Shown piece after piece: positions 1 through 8,285 of a stretch of DNA of 64,000 nucleotides. Where the stretch lies: the NCBI RefSeq assembly GCF_007827365.1, contig NZ_VISI01000002.1:2175001-2239000 (forward strand), given 5' to 3'. Below the pieces are notes generated by a model. That model was given only the letters and a program-made list of their open reading frames with translations, did not search any database and had not been told where the DNA came from. Position 1 is the first letter of the stretch. Each line of letters starts with the position of its first letter. A program made the translations under genes and the position numbers. Source of the stretch: Olleya sp. Hel_I_94 (GTDB lineage: Bacteria; Bacteroidota; Bacteroidia; Flavobacteriales; Flavobacteriaceae).

Positions 1-303
1 CATCCCAAAGGGACTATAGCATAAATACTTTTTTTGTTAAATAGAAAACGCTGCTAATAAAATTAACAGCATTTTTAAATCCTTTTCTTAAATTCTTAAA
101 AAACATAGTAGGTCAAGTTTTTGATAAATTTGAAACAAAAAAGTATTAAAAATAGATTAAATCATGGTAGACTTGGTTTATTTCTAATGGTTAGGTTTGG
201 GATTGTAAACATACAACCTCTTTTGATAATAATCAGACAAAAAGCATAATTATTCGATAAAATACACTTAATTTTAACATTTAGTGTATTTATTAGACCT
301 TTT
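1..303. other. Non-coding left edge, AT-rich
   Basis: There is no convincing gene here. The stretch is very AT-rich and lies downstream of the minus-strand metallopeptidase gene that ends at 304. The only structure I see is an imperfect hairpin at 45-75, listed separately. The remainder (about 80-303) shows no promoter, repeat or open frame that I can support. A gene lying left of the window could end near position 1. Confidence 0.6.
45..75. terminator. Possible bidirectional terminator hairpin
   Basis: AAAACGCTG at 45-53 pairs imperfectly with CAGCATTTTT around 67-76, with a second short stem (TAAT/ATTA) inside. A-run and T-run flank the stem, so it could work on either strand. It lies about 230 bases beyond the stop of the minus-strand gene ending at 304, so it may serve that operon or a gene outside the window. 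Confidence 0.35.
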
Positions 304-930
304 TTACTTTGTTTTTTTAGCTGGCTTAGTAGTCAAAACACCTCTAGTAGGATAGTAACTTCTACCGTAATTAGAACGTCTATCCTCACCTAATCTAGCT
401 GCCACTTGGTTAGTCATTTTAATTACAAAAACCTCCTCAGCATTTGGAAACGACAAATCGCGTCCATCTGCATCTATTTTTTGACCTTTAGACGTATGGT
501 TTCTCTTTCTAGCCAGATAATCTTCTGTATCATATAACTCATTATAACAATGAATTAATTCATGAGATAATAAGGATACAGGAGAATTGTATCCTTTATT
601 GCGTTTAAACCATCTTTTTTTATGATTTTTCCTAAAAATAACACCATGTGTATCGTAAAACATAATGGTGTTATATTTAGGGCTGTAAGCATTTTTTTGA
701 CCTGAAACAATTGTTATATTATTATCGACGTCTTGAATTAACACGTCAATGACATCAACATTATATGTTTGATTGTCCTCTTTAAAAGTTATGGTAAGCG
801 CACTACTTTTTACTAAAAAATCCAAAGCAATGGTCACATTTTTTAAAAACCGATCTTCAATTATATCATGATTTCTATCTAATACATAATGATAGTCTAC
901 AAACTGATTACTTAAGGTCTTAATACGCAT
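304..930 (-). CDS. Putative zinc metallopeptidase, M91 (NleD-like) family
   Basis: A 208-residue protein with no signal peptide or membrane segment. A gluzincin-type motif HELIH lies at residues 123-127, and EE at about 165-166 followed by an N..AARLG..RR..YG stretch resembles the M91 family, in which HExxH plus a downstream Glu bind zinc. That family is known from the type III effector NleD and from many uncharacterised bacterial proteins; the substrate here is unknown. The N-terminal half is unlike anything I recognise. The C terminus is basic (TKPAKKTK). The ATG overlaps the scoB stop by one base (TAATG), so translation is probably coupled to scoB although the functions look unrelated. The family call rests on motif spacing only. 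Confidence 0.6.
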   Translation of the reverse strand: MRIKTLSNQFVDYHYVLDRNHDIIEDRFLKNVTIALDFLVKSSALTITFKEDNQTYNVDVIDVLIQDVDNNITIVSGQKNAYSPKYNTIMFYDTHGVIFRKNHKKRWFKRNKGYNSPVSLLSHELIHCYNELYDTEDYLARKRNHTSKGQKIDADGRDLSFPNAEEVFVIKMTNQVAARLGEDRRSNYGRSYYPTRGVLTTKPAKKTK

Positions 931-1586
931 TATAATATATCCATTTCTGGGATATCTCCTTCAATAATCAAATGACCTTCAGTAGCTTTTTGAATTTGAT
1001 CTACAGTAACTCCTGGTGCACGTTCTAATAGTTTAAAACCGCTATCTGTAACTTCAATAACAGCTAAGTTGGTAACAATTTTTTTAACACAACCAACACC
1101 TGTTAAAGGAAGACTGCACTTTTTAAGTAGCTTAGATTCGCCTGCTCTGTTGGTATGCATCATTGCCACAATAATATTTTCTGCACTAGCTACAAGATCC
1201 ATAGCTCCTCCCATACCTTTAACCATTTTACCAGGTATTTTCCAATTGGCAATATCACCATCTTCCGACACTTCCATAGCTCCTAAAATAGTTAAATCAA
1301 CATGTTGTCCTCTAATCATAGAGAAGCTCATCGCTGAATCAAAAAAGCTAGCTCCTGGTAAAGTTGTAATGGTTTGTTTTCCTGCATTAATAATGTCTGC
1401 ATCTTCTTCTCCATCAAAAGGAAAAGGTCCCATACCTAAAACTCCATTTTCTGATTGAAATTCAACTTCTATATCCTCACGCACATAATTGGCAACTAAG
1501 GTTGGAATACCAATTCCTAAATTAACATAGTAGCCATCTTGCACTTCTTTAGCTATTCGCTTTGCTATTCCTGTTTTATCTAACAT
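930..1586 (-). CDS. scoB: 3-oxoacid CoA-transferase subunit B
   Basis: The beta subunit (218 aa, normal length) of succinyl-CoA:3-ketoacid CoA-transferase, which moves CoA between an acyl-CoA and a 3-oxoacid in ketone-body or acetoacetate use. The motif SENGVLGMGP near residues 45-54 contains the Glu that forms the enzyme-CoA thioester in this family. GLGIGIPTLVANY near the N terminus is also typical. It lies directly downstream of scoA (11-base gap), and its stop overlaps the start of the next gene by one base. Cytoplasmic. The alpha/beta assignment is secure; the preferred oxoacid (acetoacetate or another) is inferred from the family. Confidence 0.95.
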   Translation of the reverse strand: MLDKTGIAKRIAKEVQDGYYVNLGIGIPTLVANYVREDIEVEFQSENGVLGMGPFPFDGEEDADIINAGKQTITTLPGASFFDSAMSFSMIRGQHVDLTILGAMEVSEDGDIANWKIPGKMVKGMGGAMDLVASAENIIVAMMHTNRAGESKLLKKCSLPLTGVGCVKKIVTNLAVIEVTDSGFKLLERAPGVTVDQIQKATEGHLIIEGDIPEMDIL

Positions 1587-1597
1587 AATGTATGTCT

Positions 1598-2299
1598 TTA
1601 ACTTCTTTGTCTAACTGTTCTTTGCTCAATTCTTTTCTCATATTTTTCACCCTGAAAAATACGTTGTACAAATATACCTGGAATGTGTATTTGATTAGGG
1701 TCTAACTCACCAACCGGAACCAACTCTTCAACCTCAGCAACGGTAATTTTAGCTGCTCCAGCCATGCACGGATTAAAGTTTCTAGCTGTACCTTTAAAGA
1801 TTAAATTTCCGGCTGCGTCACCTTTCCATGCTTTTACAAAAGCAAAGTCTGCTTTAAAAGCGTGCTCTAGCACATACATTTTACCATCAAACTCTCTAGT
1901 TTCTTTTCCTATGGCTACTTCTGTACCAAAACCTGCTGGTGTAAAAATAGCTGGAAATCCTGCTTGAGCAGCACGACAACGTTCGGCTAAAGTCCCTTGT
2001 GGAATAAGCTCTACATCTAATTCGCCAGACAACATTTGTCTTTCAAACTCATCATTTTCTCCTACGTAAGAGGATACCATTTTTTTTATTTGCTTTTTTT
2101 GAAGTAGCAAACCTAAACCAAAGTCGTCAACACCTGCATTATTTGAAATACAAGTCACACCTTTTACATTACGTTTTACCAACTCTGCTATCGCATTTTC
2201 CGGAATACCGCTAAGACCAAAACCACCTAACATAAAGGTCATATTATCTTGTACGCCTTCTAACGCATCTGAAACTGAATTAACTGTTTTTAGAATCAT
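1598..2299 (-). CDS. scoA: 3-oxoacid CoA-transferase subunit A
   Basis: The alpha subunit (233 aa) of the same CoA-transferase as scoB. The glycine-rich signature [13 protein letters not shown] at about residues 25-37 marks CoA-transferase family I subunit A, and [11 protein letters not shown] and [22 protein letters not shown] follow in the expected order. It is the first gene of a three-gene minus-strand unit (scoA, scoB, metallopeptidase). A terminator at 2341-2362 separates it from the PBP1A gene upstream, so it should have its own promoter in the short 2300-2340 gap; I could not identify that promoter with confidence. Confidence 0.95.
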   Translation of the reverse strand: MILKTVNSVSDALEGVQDNMTFMLGGFGLSGIPENAIAELVKRNVKGVTCISNNAGVDDFGLGLLLQKKQIKKMVSSYVGENDEFERQMLSGELDVELIPQGTLAERCRAAQAGFPAIFTPAGFGTEVAIGKETREFDGKMYVLEHAFKADFAFVKAWKGDAAGNLIFKGTARNFNPCMAGAAKITVAEVEELVPVGELDPNQIHIPGIFVQRIFQGEKYEKRIEQRTVRQRS

Positions 2300-2335
2300 T
2301 ATTTTCTAATTTTTTGTGGTTTAAATTTAATAAAT

Positions 2336-2367
2336 AAAAAAGCCATTCTGAAGAGAATGGCTTTTAA
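2336..2367 (-). terminator. Rho-independent terminator of the PBP1A operon
   Basis: AGCCATTCT (2341-2349) and AGAATGGCT (2354-2362) form a perfect 9-bp stem with a 4-base loop, flanked by A- and T-runs. It lies just beyond the stop codon of the minus-strand PBP1A gene, between it and scoA. Confidence 0.85.
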
Positions 2368-2387
2368 TTTTAAAGATATATTATAAG

Positions 2388-4748
2388 TTACATTTCTAAC
2401 TCATCTGGGACTTCGTCATCTAATAAATCTAATCCTTGTGAATCTCCTCCATCTGGAACATATCCTTCACAATCTACTGCGATAGATAATTCTGAAGGAC
2501 GTGTAAAACTACCTTGAGAGACGTCTAGAGTTTCATCTTCGTAACAACTTTTCATGTACATTCCCCAAATTGGTAACGCCATAGCTGCTCCTTGTCCATA
2601 AGTAATACTTTTAAAATGCACAGCTCTATCTTCTGCACCAACCCATACACCAGTAACCAAATTAGGTACCATTCCCATAAACCAACCATCTGACTGGTTT
2701 TGCGTAGTACCTGTTTTACCTGCTATTGGGTTTTTAAACTCATAAGGGTAACCTGTAATAATTTCTGGATACACACCAGTTTTAGGCATCCATGTTCTAC
2801 GTAGTCTTGATCCTGATCCCGATTGTGTTACACCTTCCATTAACTTAACGGTTACATAGGCTGTTTCTTCACTTAAAACATCTTTAGTTTCGGGTACAAA
2901 TTGATATAAAACTGTATCATTTTTATCAACTATTGTCGTTACCATAACCGGTTTTGTGTAAACTCCTTGGTTAGCAAAAGCGGAATATGCACCTACCATT
3001 TCATACACACTAATGTCAGGTGTACCTAATGCAATAGAAGGTACTAATGGTATGTCTGATGTTATTCCTAAATTTTTAGCTAATTCGGCAACTGGTTGTG
3101 GACCAACTTTATCCATTAACCTTGCTGTAATTGTATTTACAGATTTTGCTAAAGCCTCCTTTAATGTTAGGTCTCCACTATAATTATTATCATCATTTTT
3201 AGGAGCCCAAGGTTCTGGATTACCATATTTATTAGCCTCAATAGTTAAAGGCGCTAATGGTAATTTATCACATGGTGACATATGTAATTGATTTACTGCT
3301 GTTGCATAAACAAAAGGCTTAAATGTAGACCCTACTTGACGTTTACCCTGTTTTACGTGATCGTATTGAAAATGTCTATAATTCATACCACCAACCCATG
3401 CTTTAACATGACCAGTTTGTGGATCCATACTCATCATTCCTGGGTGCAGGAAAGACTTGTAATAACGCATAGAGTCAATAGGCTTCATTATGGTATCAAA
3501 TTCTCCTGGACTACCATCTTTTTCCCATTTAAAAAGGGTCATTTGAGCTGGCTTATAAAAAGACGCTCTAATTTCTTTATCATTCTTACCAGCATTTTTT
3601 AAGATTCTCCAACGCTCACCACGTTTCATTGCTGTATTTAATAACTTATCAACTTCATCTGAAGATAAATCTAAAAAAGGAGCAGTTTTATTTCGCTCTG
3701 GTGTATTTTGATTAAAAAACTCTGCCTGAAGTCTTGGCATATGTCTAGCAACAGCTAACTCAGCATATTTTTGCATGCGTGAGTCTATGGTTGTATAGAT
3801 TTTTAAACCATCATTATACAAACTATACTTAGAGCCATCTGCTTTTCTGTTTTTTGGATCTGCGATCCATTCTTTCATAAATTCTGTTAGATAACCTCTA
3901 AAATAAGTTGCAGATCCTGAACTATGACTATCAGGTGTATAATTTATACCTAAATCTGTTTTTTGAAGCGAATCTTTTTCAACATCTGTGATATAACCAT
4001 ATTTAGCCATTTGATCAAACACCGTATTTCTACGTTGTTTGGTCCTAATTGCACGTTGTCCCTTATCTTTAAGTGGATTAAAAAGTGATGGATTTTTAAG
4101 CATCCCAACAATCATTGCAGACTCTTTAAGTGTTAACTCTTTAGGCTCTTTACCTCCAAAATAAATCCTTGAAGCTGAACGAATCCCATCTGCATTATTG
4201 TCAAAATCTACAATATTAAGGTATTGCGCTACAATTTCTTCTTTGGTATATTGACGCTCTAATCTTATAGCTATAATCCATTCTTTAAATTTTTGAAGGA
4301 CTCTTTTTACTTTATTGCTAGAGGCTCTTTTTGTAAATAGTTGCTTAGCCAATTGTTGCGTAATTGTACTTGCTCCTCCACTTCCAGGCTTTAAAACTGC
4401 ACGTAAAGTACCACGTCCATCAATACCAGAATGCTCCATGTACCTTACATCTTCTGTTGCAATTAATGCTTGTACTAAATGCTCTGGTAACTCGTCAAAA
4501 CTAACTGGTGTTCTATTATCACGAAAATAAAAATTACCTAATGTTTTTCCGTCAGATGAAATAATTTCTGTAGCTAAGTTTGTTTTTGGATTTTCTAATT
4601 GTGTGTGATCTGGCATTTCGCCTAACACTCCCCAAGATGCTAGTAGAAACAATAACACTACTGATAATAAACCTCCTAAAAACAGCATCCAAAACCATCT
4701 AATATACTTATCAAAGTTTGTTGCTTCTGCTTTTTTTGTTTTTGCCAT
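2388..4748 (-). CDS. mrcA: Bifunctional penicillin-binding protein 1A
   Basis: A class A PBP of 786 aa that polymerises and cross-links peptidoglycan at the outer face of the inner membrane. One transmembrane helix lies at about residues 18-40. The glycosyltransferase (GT51) domain shows TEDVRYMEHSG (98-108, catalytic Glu) and GGASTITQQLAK (124-135). The transpeptidase domain has the active-site STFK (474-477), SVN (536-538) and KTGTT (678-682). The C-terminal tail is acidic. It is the last gene of the ricT-gldH-PBP1A operon, starting 15 bases after gldH and followed by a terminator. All catalytic residues are present. Confidence 0.95.
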   Translation of the reverse strand: MAKTKKAEATNFDKYIRWFWMLFLGGLLSVVLLFLLASWGVLGEMPDHTQLENPKTNLATEIISSDGKTLGNFYFRDNRTPVSFDELPEHLVQALIATEDVRYMEHSGIDGRGTLRAVLKPGSGGASTITQQLAKQLFTKRASSNKVKRVLQKFKEWIIAIRLERQYTKEEIVAQYLNIVDFDNNADGIRSASRIYFGGKEPKELTLKESAMIVGMLKNPSLFNPLKDKGQRAIRTKQRRNTVFDQMAKYGYITDVEKDSLQKTDLGINYTPDSHSSGSATYFRGYLTEFMKEWIADPKNRKADGSKYSLYNDGLKIYTTIDSRMQKYAELAVARHMPRLQAEFFNQNTPERNKTAPFLDLSSDEVDKLLNTAMKRGERWRILKNAGKNDKEIRASFYKPAQMTLFKWEKDGSPGEFDTIMKPIDSMRYYKSFLHPGMMSMDPQTGHVKAWVGGMNYRHFQYDHVKQGKRQVGSTFKPFVYATAVNQLHMSPCDKLPLAPLTIEANKYGNPEPWAPKNDDNNYSGDLTLKEALAKSVNTITARLMDKVGPQPVAELAKNLGITSDIPLVPSIALGTPDISVYEMVGAYSAFANQGVYTKPVMVTTIVDKNDTVLYQFVPETKDVLSEETAYVTVKLMEGVTQSGSGSRLRRTWMPKTGVYPEIITGYPYEFKNPIAGKTGTTQNQSDGWFMGMVPNLVTGVWVGAEDRAVHFKSITYGQGAAMALPIWGMYMKSCYEDETLDVSQGSFTRPSELSIAVDCEGYVPDGGDSQGLDLLDDEVPDELEM

Positions 4749-4763
4749 ATCTATCTGACTTGA

Positions 4764-5246
4764 TTATTCTGTTTTTTCTATTCTAAATCCTACGTCTGTA
4801 ATACCTTCTAGGTTAACGATACCATTAACTTGACCACTACCTCTCATAGCTTGTTGCACATTAACGTTATACGTACCACTTTCATTAAAAATAACACCTT
4901 TTTTGTACCACAATTTATTTTCTTTTACGGATGATAACCCTTCACCTAACCACTCACCATTTTTTTTAGTCATATCGTACTCTAAAGTATCTGTTAAAGT
5001 TTTTCCGTGAGGAAAATTCATTTCGACGATTAAATACAAATTACTAAATTTATAATCATTTGTATTTCTAACGTTAACAAATAAATTATAAGGATTGATA
5101 GAGTCTGGCGCGTTTATTTTAAAATTAACTACATCTTTTTTGTTCCAAGATGTTGAAACACTTTGATACTGATCAAACACCGCTTTATCATCGCATGACG
5201 ATAGCAATACTAGCAATAAGACAACTAGAATTTTACTTATTTTCAT
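4764..5246 (-). CDS. gldH: Gliding motility lipoprotein GldH
   Basis: A 160-residue lipoprotein. The signal sequence MKISKILVVLLLVLLSSC ends with a lipobox Cys at residue 18. The body matches GldH, a lipoprotein that Flavobacterium johnsoniae needs for gliding; the family is confined to Bacteroidota and its biochemistry is not settled. I chose the ATG at 5246 because the signal peptide starts there; a longer frame upstream, to 5522, is only antisense-frame sequence overlapping ricT. The gene overlaps the end of ricT by 14 bases, which suggests coupled translation. PBP1A follows 15 bases later, consistent with an envelope role. Confidence 0.88.
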   Translation of the reverse strand: MKISKILVVLLLVLLSSCDDKAVFDQYQSVSTSWNKKDVVNFKINAPDSINPYNLFVNVRNTNDYKFSNLYLIVEMNFPHGKTLTDTLEYDMTKKNGEWLGEGLSSVKENKLWYKKGVIFNESGTYNVNVQQAMRGSGQVNGIVNLEGITDVGFRIEKTE

Positions 5247-6600
5247 TAGTTGAATTGTTATTGTTTTCAGGTCTTTTTTTGTTTGGCTTACGTTTTGGCC
5301 TAGGTTTAGGTTTTGGCTTAGCACTATTTGCCTGACTTTTATTTGGTTGGTTTTTATTTGGTTGCGCTTTGCTATTAGCCTGATTTTTATTATTTGTATT
5401 AACCCTTTTGTTAGGTTTAGCTTTTTTGTTATCAGTAGTTTTAACCTCAGCTTTGTTATGAACAGGCTTTTTGTTTCTACTTCTATTGTTTTTACGTTTT
5501 TTATTGCTTTTTGGACTATCAAAACGTGTTAAACTATCTTGACCTACAACGTTTTCAAACTCTGTTTTAGTATCTACAAGCAGTTCTACAGCGTATTCTT
5601 CAAGGCTTGCTACCTTTTCTCTTTTTTTATTTATTGCAATAATTTCTCTAGCTTGATCTGTAGTAATTAAGTGCCAATTCATCCATTCTCCTTCATAGGC
5701 ATACCACATATGTCCTTTAAAAATATCTGTTTTTTGACACACAGCAGTTCCTTTTTCTGTGTATAATTTAGTGTCTGGTTTTGGAAATGCTTTTAAGGCG
5801 TCTAAGTACGAATCCAACTCGTAATTTAAACAACACTTAAGCTTACCGCATTGACCTGCTAATTTTTGAGGGTTTAGTGATAATTGTTGGTAACGTGCAG
5901 CACTTGTGCTTACAGACCTAAAATCTGTTAACCAAGTAGAACAACATAACTCACGACCACAAGATCCAATACCACCAAGTCTAGAGGCCTCCTGACGGAA
6001 ACCGACTTGTTTCATTTCGATACGTATTCTAAACTCTCTGGCATATATTTTAATAAGCTCTCTAAAATCTACGCGCTCTTCAGCTGTGTAATAAAATGTA
6101 GCTTTACTACTATCACCTTGAAACTCGATATCAGAGATTTTCATGGATAGTTTTAAATCGATAGCAAATTGACGTGCTTTAACCTTCATAGGTTCTTCTT
6201 TATCACGTGCTTCGCTCCAGATATCTATATCTTTTTGAGAGGCTTTACGGTATATTTTAAGAATATCGTTTTTAGTATCTATTTTTTTACGTTTGATTTG
6301 TACGCGAACTAATTCTCCCGTAAGGGTAACCATACCAATATCATGACCAGATTGTGCTTGAGTAGCAACAATGTCTCCAATACTTAGTGTTAAATTTTCT
6401 GAATTATGATAATAATGTTTACGTCCGTTTTTAAATCTAACTTCAACCCAATCAAACGGTTTCTCGCCATTTGGGACAGACATATTTGCTAACCAATCAA
6501 ACACGGTTAATTTATTGCAACTATCTGTACCACATGTTCCGTTATTTTTGCAACCTTTTGGTTGTCCGTCTTTTCCTGTAGCGCAACTTTGACAAGCCAT
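5233..6600 (-). CDS. ricT: PSP1-domain protein RicT (YaaT-like)
   Basis: A 455-residue cytoplasmic protein with a PSP1 domain. The N terminus is Cys-rich (CQSC, GCKNNGTC, then a further Cys, within residues 3-30), and a core CGRELCCSTWL is followed by GQCGKLKCCLNYE, the conserved cysteines of the RicT/YaaT family. In Bacillus subtilis RicT joins an Fe-S complex controlling RNA processing; no RicA or RicF is nearby here. The last about 100 residues are a low-complexity Lys/Asn/Pro tail, probably disordered and perhaps nucleic-acid binding. First gene of the operon with gldH and PBP1A. The family is secure; the role in Bacteroidota is open. Confidence 0.85.
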   Translation of the reverse strand: MACQSCATGKDGQPKGCKNNGTCGTDSCNKLTVFDWLANMSVPNGEKPFDWVEVRFKNGRKHYYHNSENLTLSIGDIVATQAQSGHDIGMVTLTGELVRVQIKRKKIDTKNDILKIYRKASQKDIDIWSEARDKEEPMKVKARQFAIDLKLSMKISDIEFQGDSSKATFYYTAEERVDFRELIKIYAREFRIRIEMKQVGFRQEASRLGGIGSCGRELCCSTWLTDFRSVSTSAARYQQLSLNPQKLAGQCGKLKCCLNYELDSYLDALKAFPKPDTKLYTEKGTAVCQKTDIFKGHMWYAYEGEWMNWHLITTDQAREIIAINKKREKVASLEEYAVELLVDTKTEFENVVGQDSLTRFDSPKSNKKRKNNRSRNKKPVHNKAEVKTTDNKKAKPNKRVNTNNKNQANSKAQPNKNQPNKSQANSAKPKPKPRPKRKPNKKRPENNNNSTNENK

Positions 6601-6737
6601 ACTATTTATATGTATATATTGAATCTTAAGGTGTTAACCCAAAGATGAAGATTAATAATTAGTTGTTTCCGCGAAAGCGCATACCAACTCCTGTTAATGT
6701 GTAAAGATAAGATTATTTAGGTGACTTTAAAATATAA

Positions 6738-6768
6738 AAAAAGCGCAGTAAAATTTACCACGCTTTTT
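6738..6768 (-). terminator. Terminator of trhO
   Basis: AAAAAGCG (6738-6745) pairs with CGCTTTTT (6761-6768); an inner GTAAA/TTTAC stem continues after one mismatch. It sits 20 bases beyond the trhO stop on the minus strand. Confidence 0.75.
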
Positions 6769-6789
6769 GCAATATTAAAATAGTGTTTT

Positions 6790-7854
6790 TTACTTTTTAA
6801 AAGTTTCAAATATATTACGTAAATCTTTTTTATATGGTAAATGATCTGCACGACCTTTTTTAAAGATATCGTTACTATTACCCTGTCCTTTTCTTAGTGC
6901 TTTTTGCTCTTCAAATGGTAACGCATGTATTTCTTTACAAGCTGTAGAACAGCAATTATCCATTTCGGTCTTACAATCTTCGCATTGTATAAAAAGTAGG
7001 TGACAGGCATCATTAGCACAATTTACATGTGTATCACATGAGGTACCACATTGATGGCATTTTGCGATAACGTCATCACTAATTTTTTCTGAGCGACGCT
7101 CGTCAAATACAAAGTTTTTTCCTATAAATTTATTATCTATACCTTCTTCATTAACCTGTCTGGTGTATTCAATAATACCACCTTCTAGCTGATAGACATT
7201 TTTAAATCCTTTATGTTTGTAGTAAGCACTTGCTTTTTCGCAACGGATGCCTCCTGTACAATACATTAGTAGGTTTTTTTCTTCTTTATGCTCGCGTAAA
7301 TCCGCTTCGATTATATCCAAAGATTCTCTAAAAGTATCTACATCTGGAGTTACTGCACCATCAAAATGCCCAATTTCACTTTCATAATGGTTACGCATAT
7401 CTACACATACTGTGTTTGGATTTGCTAACATGTCGTTAAACTCTTTAGCGGATAAGTGTACACCTTTATTGGTAACATCAAAAGTAGCGTCGTTTAATCC
7501 GTCTGCCACTATCTTATCTCTTACTTTAACTTTTAGCTTTAAAAAAGACATATTGTCCTGTTCTACAGCTATATTTAATCTAACATCTTTTAAAAAATCG
7601 ATGCTATCTAAATGGTTTTTGAAGGTATCAAATTGATCTGCTGGTAATGATAGTTGTGCATTAATCCCTTCGGTAGCGACATAAATACGACCTAGGACGT
7701 CTAAACTATCCCATTTAATAAATAATTGGTCTCTTAATTGTTGTGGATTGCTAATTTGAGCATACTGATAAAAAGATAACGTTAGACGGTCTTTTCCAGC
7801 TTTTTCTATAAGTTCTGCTCTTTCAATAGCGCTTAATTTGTTGTACAGTTGCAT
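6790..7854 (-). CDS. trhO: tRNA uridine-34 hydroxylase TrhO (rhodanese family)
   Basis: A protein of 354 aa, the usual length of the YceA/TrhO family, which hydroxylates U34 of certain tRNAs to 5-hydroxyuridine. An N-terminal acylphosphatase-like region is followed by a rhodanese domain whose active-site loop reads MYCTGGIRCEKAS, with the catalytic Cys. A Cys-rich C terminus (CHQCGTSC, CEDCKTEMDNCC) is the family's probable metal site. It is monocistronic: a terminator follows it, and another (7935-7965) separates it from the small gene upstream. Confidence 0.92.
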   Translation of the reverse strand: MQLYNKLSAIERAELIEKAGKDRLTLSFYQYAQISNPQQLRDQLFIKWDSLDVLGRIYVATEGINAQLSLPADQFDTFKNHLDSIDFLKDVRLNIAVEQDNMSFLKLKVKVRDKIVADGLNDATFDVTNKGVHLSAKEFNDMLANPNTVCVDMRNHYESEIGHFDGAVTPDVDTFRESLDIIEADLREHKEEKNLLMYCTGGIRCEKASAYYKHKGFKNVYQLEGGIIEYTRQVNEEGIDNKFIGKNFVFDERRSEKISDDVIAKCHQCGTSCDTHVNCANDACHLLFIQCEDCKTEMDNCCSTACKEIHALPFEEQKALRKGQGNSNDIFKKGRADHLPYKKDLRNIFETFKK

Positions 7855-7934
7855 GCTATACTTAGTTTTAAGTGTTAATAAAAAGTTTTTGCAAAGGTAT
7901 TATTTAAAATGAATTAGCCAATTTACATCCAAAA

Positions 7935-7965
7935 AAAAGTCCCTTGCGCTTTGCAAAGGACTTTT
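7935..7965 (-). terminator. Terminator of the small-peptide transcript
   Basis: AAAAGTCC (7935-7942) pairs with GGACTTTT (7958-7965), with a further inner TTGC/GCAA stem, giving a strong hairpin with A-run and T-run edges. It ends the minus-strand unit starting near 8185, before trhO. Confidence 0.8.
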
Positions 7966-7972
7966 AATAGAC

Positions 7973-8020
7973 TAACTCGTTAATAATTTTTTAATATTAA
8001 TTAAAAAATGTTACGAGTTA
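7973..8020 (-). ncRNA. Large two-part hairpin after the 30-codon frame
   Basis: The outer stem TAACTCGT (7973-7980) pairs with ACGAGTTA (8013-8020). After an internal loop, ATTTTTTAAT (7986-7995) pairs with ATTAAAAAAT (8000-8009) around a 4-base loop. On the minus strand the first three bases of the outer stem are the stop codon of the 30-codon frame, so structure and reading frame are tied together. It could be an RNA element in its own right or a stability structure. The pairing is directly visible; the function is inferred. Confidence 0.5.
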
Positions 8021-8110
8021 ACCTCCATCGGCTTTACAGTTACTATTAAGTAAAACAGCAACTGAAACGCCTAATGTTTTTGTAAATACTAGTCTTTTTA
8101 AATATCTCAT
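8018..8110 (-). CDS. Small signal-peptide-like peptide, 30 aa
   Basis: An ATG at 8110 opens a 30-codon frame ending in TAA at 8018. The product begins MRYLKRLVFTKTLGVSVAVL, that is, basic residues then a hydrophobic stretch, and ends in a short Cys-containing NSNCKADGG tail. It looks like a signal or membrane peptide with almost nothing after it. An ECF-type promoter lies about 80 bases upstream, with a hairpin and a terminator downstream, so it sits in a self-contained transcript. It is too short for homology claims and could instead be a byproduct of an sRNA gene. Confidence 0.45.
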   Translation of the reverse strand: MRYLKRLVFTKTLGVSVAVLLNSNCKADGG

Positions 8111-8190
8111 GCCTCTAATTATTAAAGGATTAACATTTTAAAAGCGGATTAAATTTTCTTTTTCATAGCATATTTTTTCCACTTCAATAA

Positions 8191-8221
8191 GTAGATGCAA
8201 AAACTTTAAAAAGGTTGCGTC
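8191..8221 (-). promoter_or_regulatory. ECF-type promoter element, copy B
   Basis: On the minus strand GACGCAACC (8221-8213) is followed by exactly 14 bases, beginning TTTT, and then GCATCTAC (8198-8191). The same two blocks with the same spacing occur at 9330-9360 in front of the lipoprotein/sigma operon. The -35-like GCAACC and -10-like CATCTA arrangement fits ECF sigma promoters rather than the housekeeping TTG/TAnnTTTG type. It points at the 30-codon frame. Confidence 0.65.
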
Positions 8222-8285
8222 ATAAAATTAAAATTCGTTAAAAAAAGTAGTATTTTAGCATAGAATTTTTAATAAACTATTGACG

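Larger units (their letters stand above)
7855..8285. other. Intergenic region between trhO and recA
   Basis: This gap of about 430 bases is not empty. On the minus strand it carries an ECF-type promoter element (8191-8221), a 30-codon reading frame (8018-8110), a large hairpin that begins with that frame's stop codon (7973-8020), and a terminator (7935-7965). Together these define a complete small transcription unit. The recA promoter must also lie here on the plus strand, but I see no clear TAnnTTTG box. Confidence 0.7.

Noticed and set aside
1069..1458. 129-codon plus-strand frame across scoB, and similar long antisense frames over atpA, dprA, ugd and others
   Set aside because: Each lies opposite a clear conserved gene and its translation has no family features.
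5247..5522. A 92-codon N-terminal extension of gldH
   Set aside because: It lies wholly within ricT in another frame, is Lys/Ile-rich noise and precedes a perfect lipoprotein signal starting at 5246.
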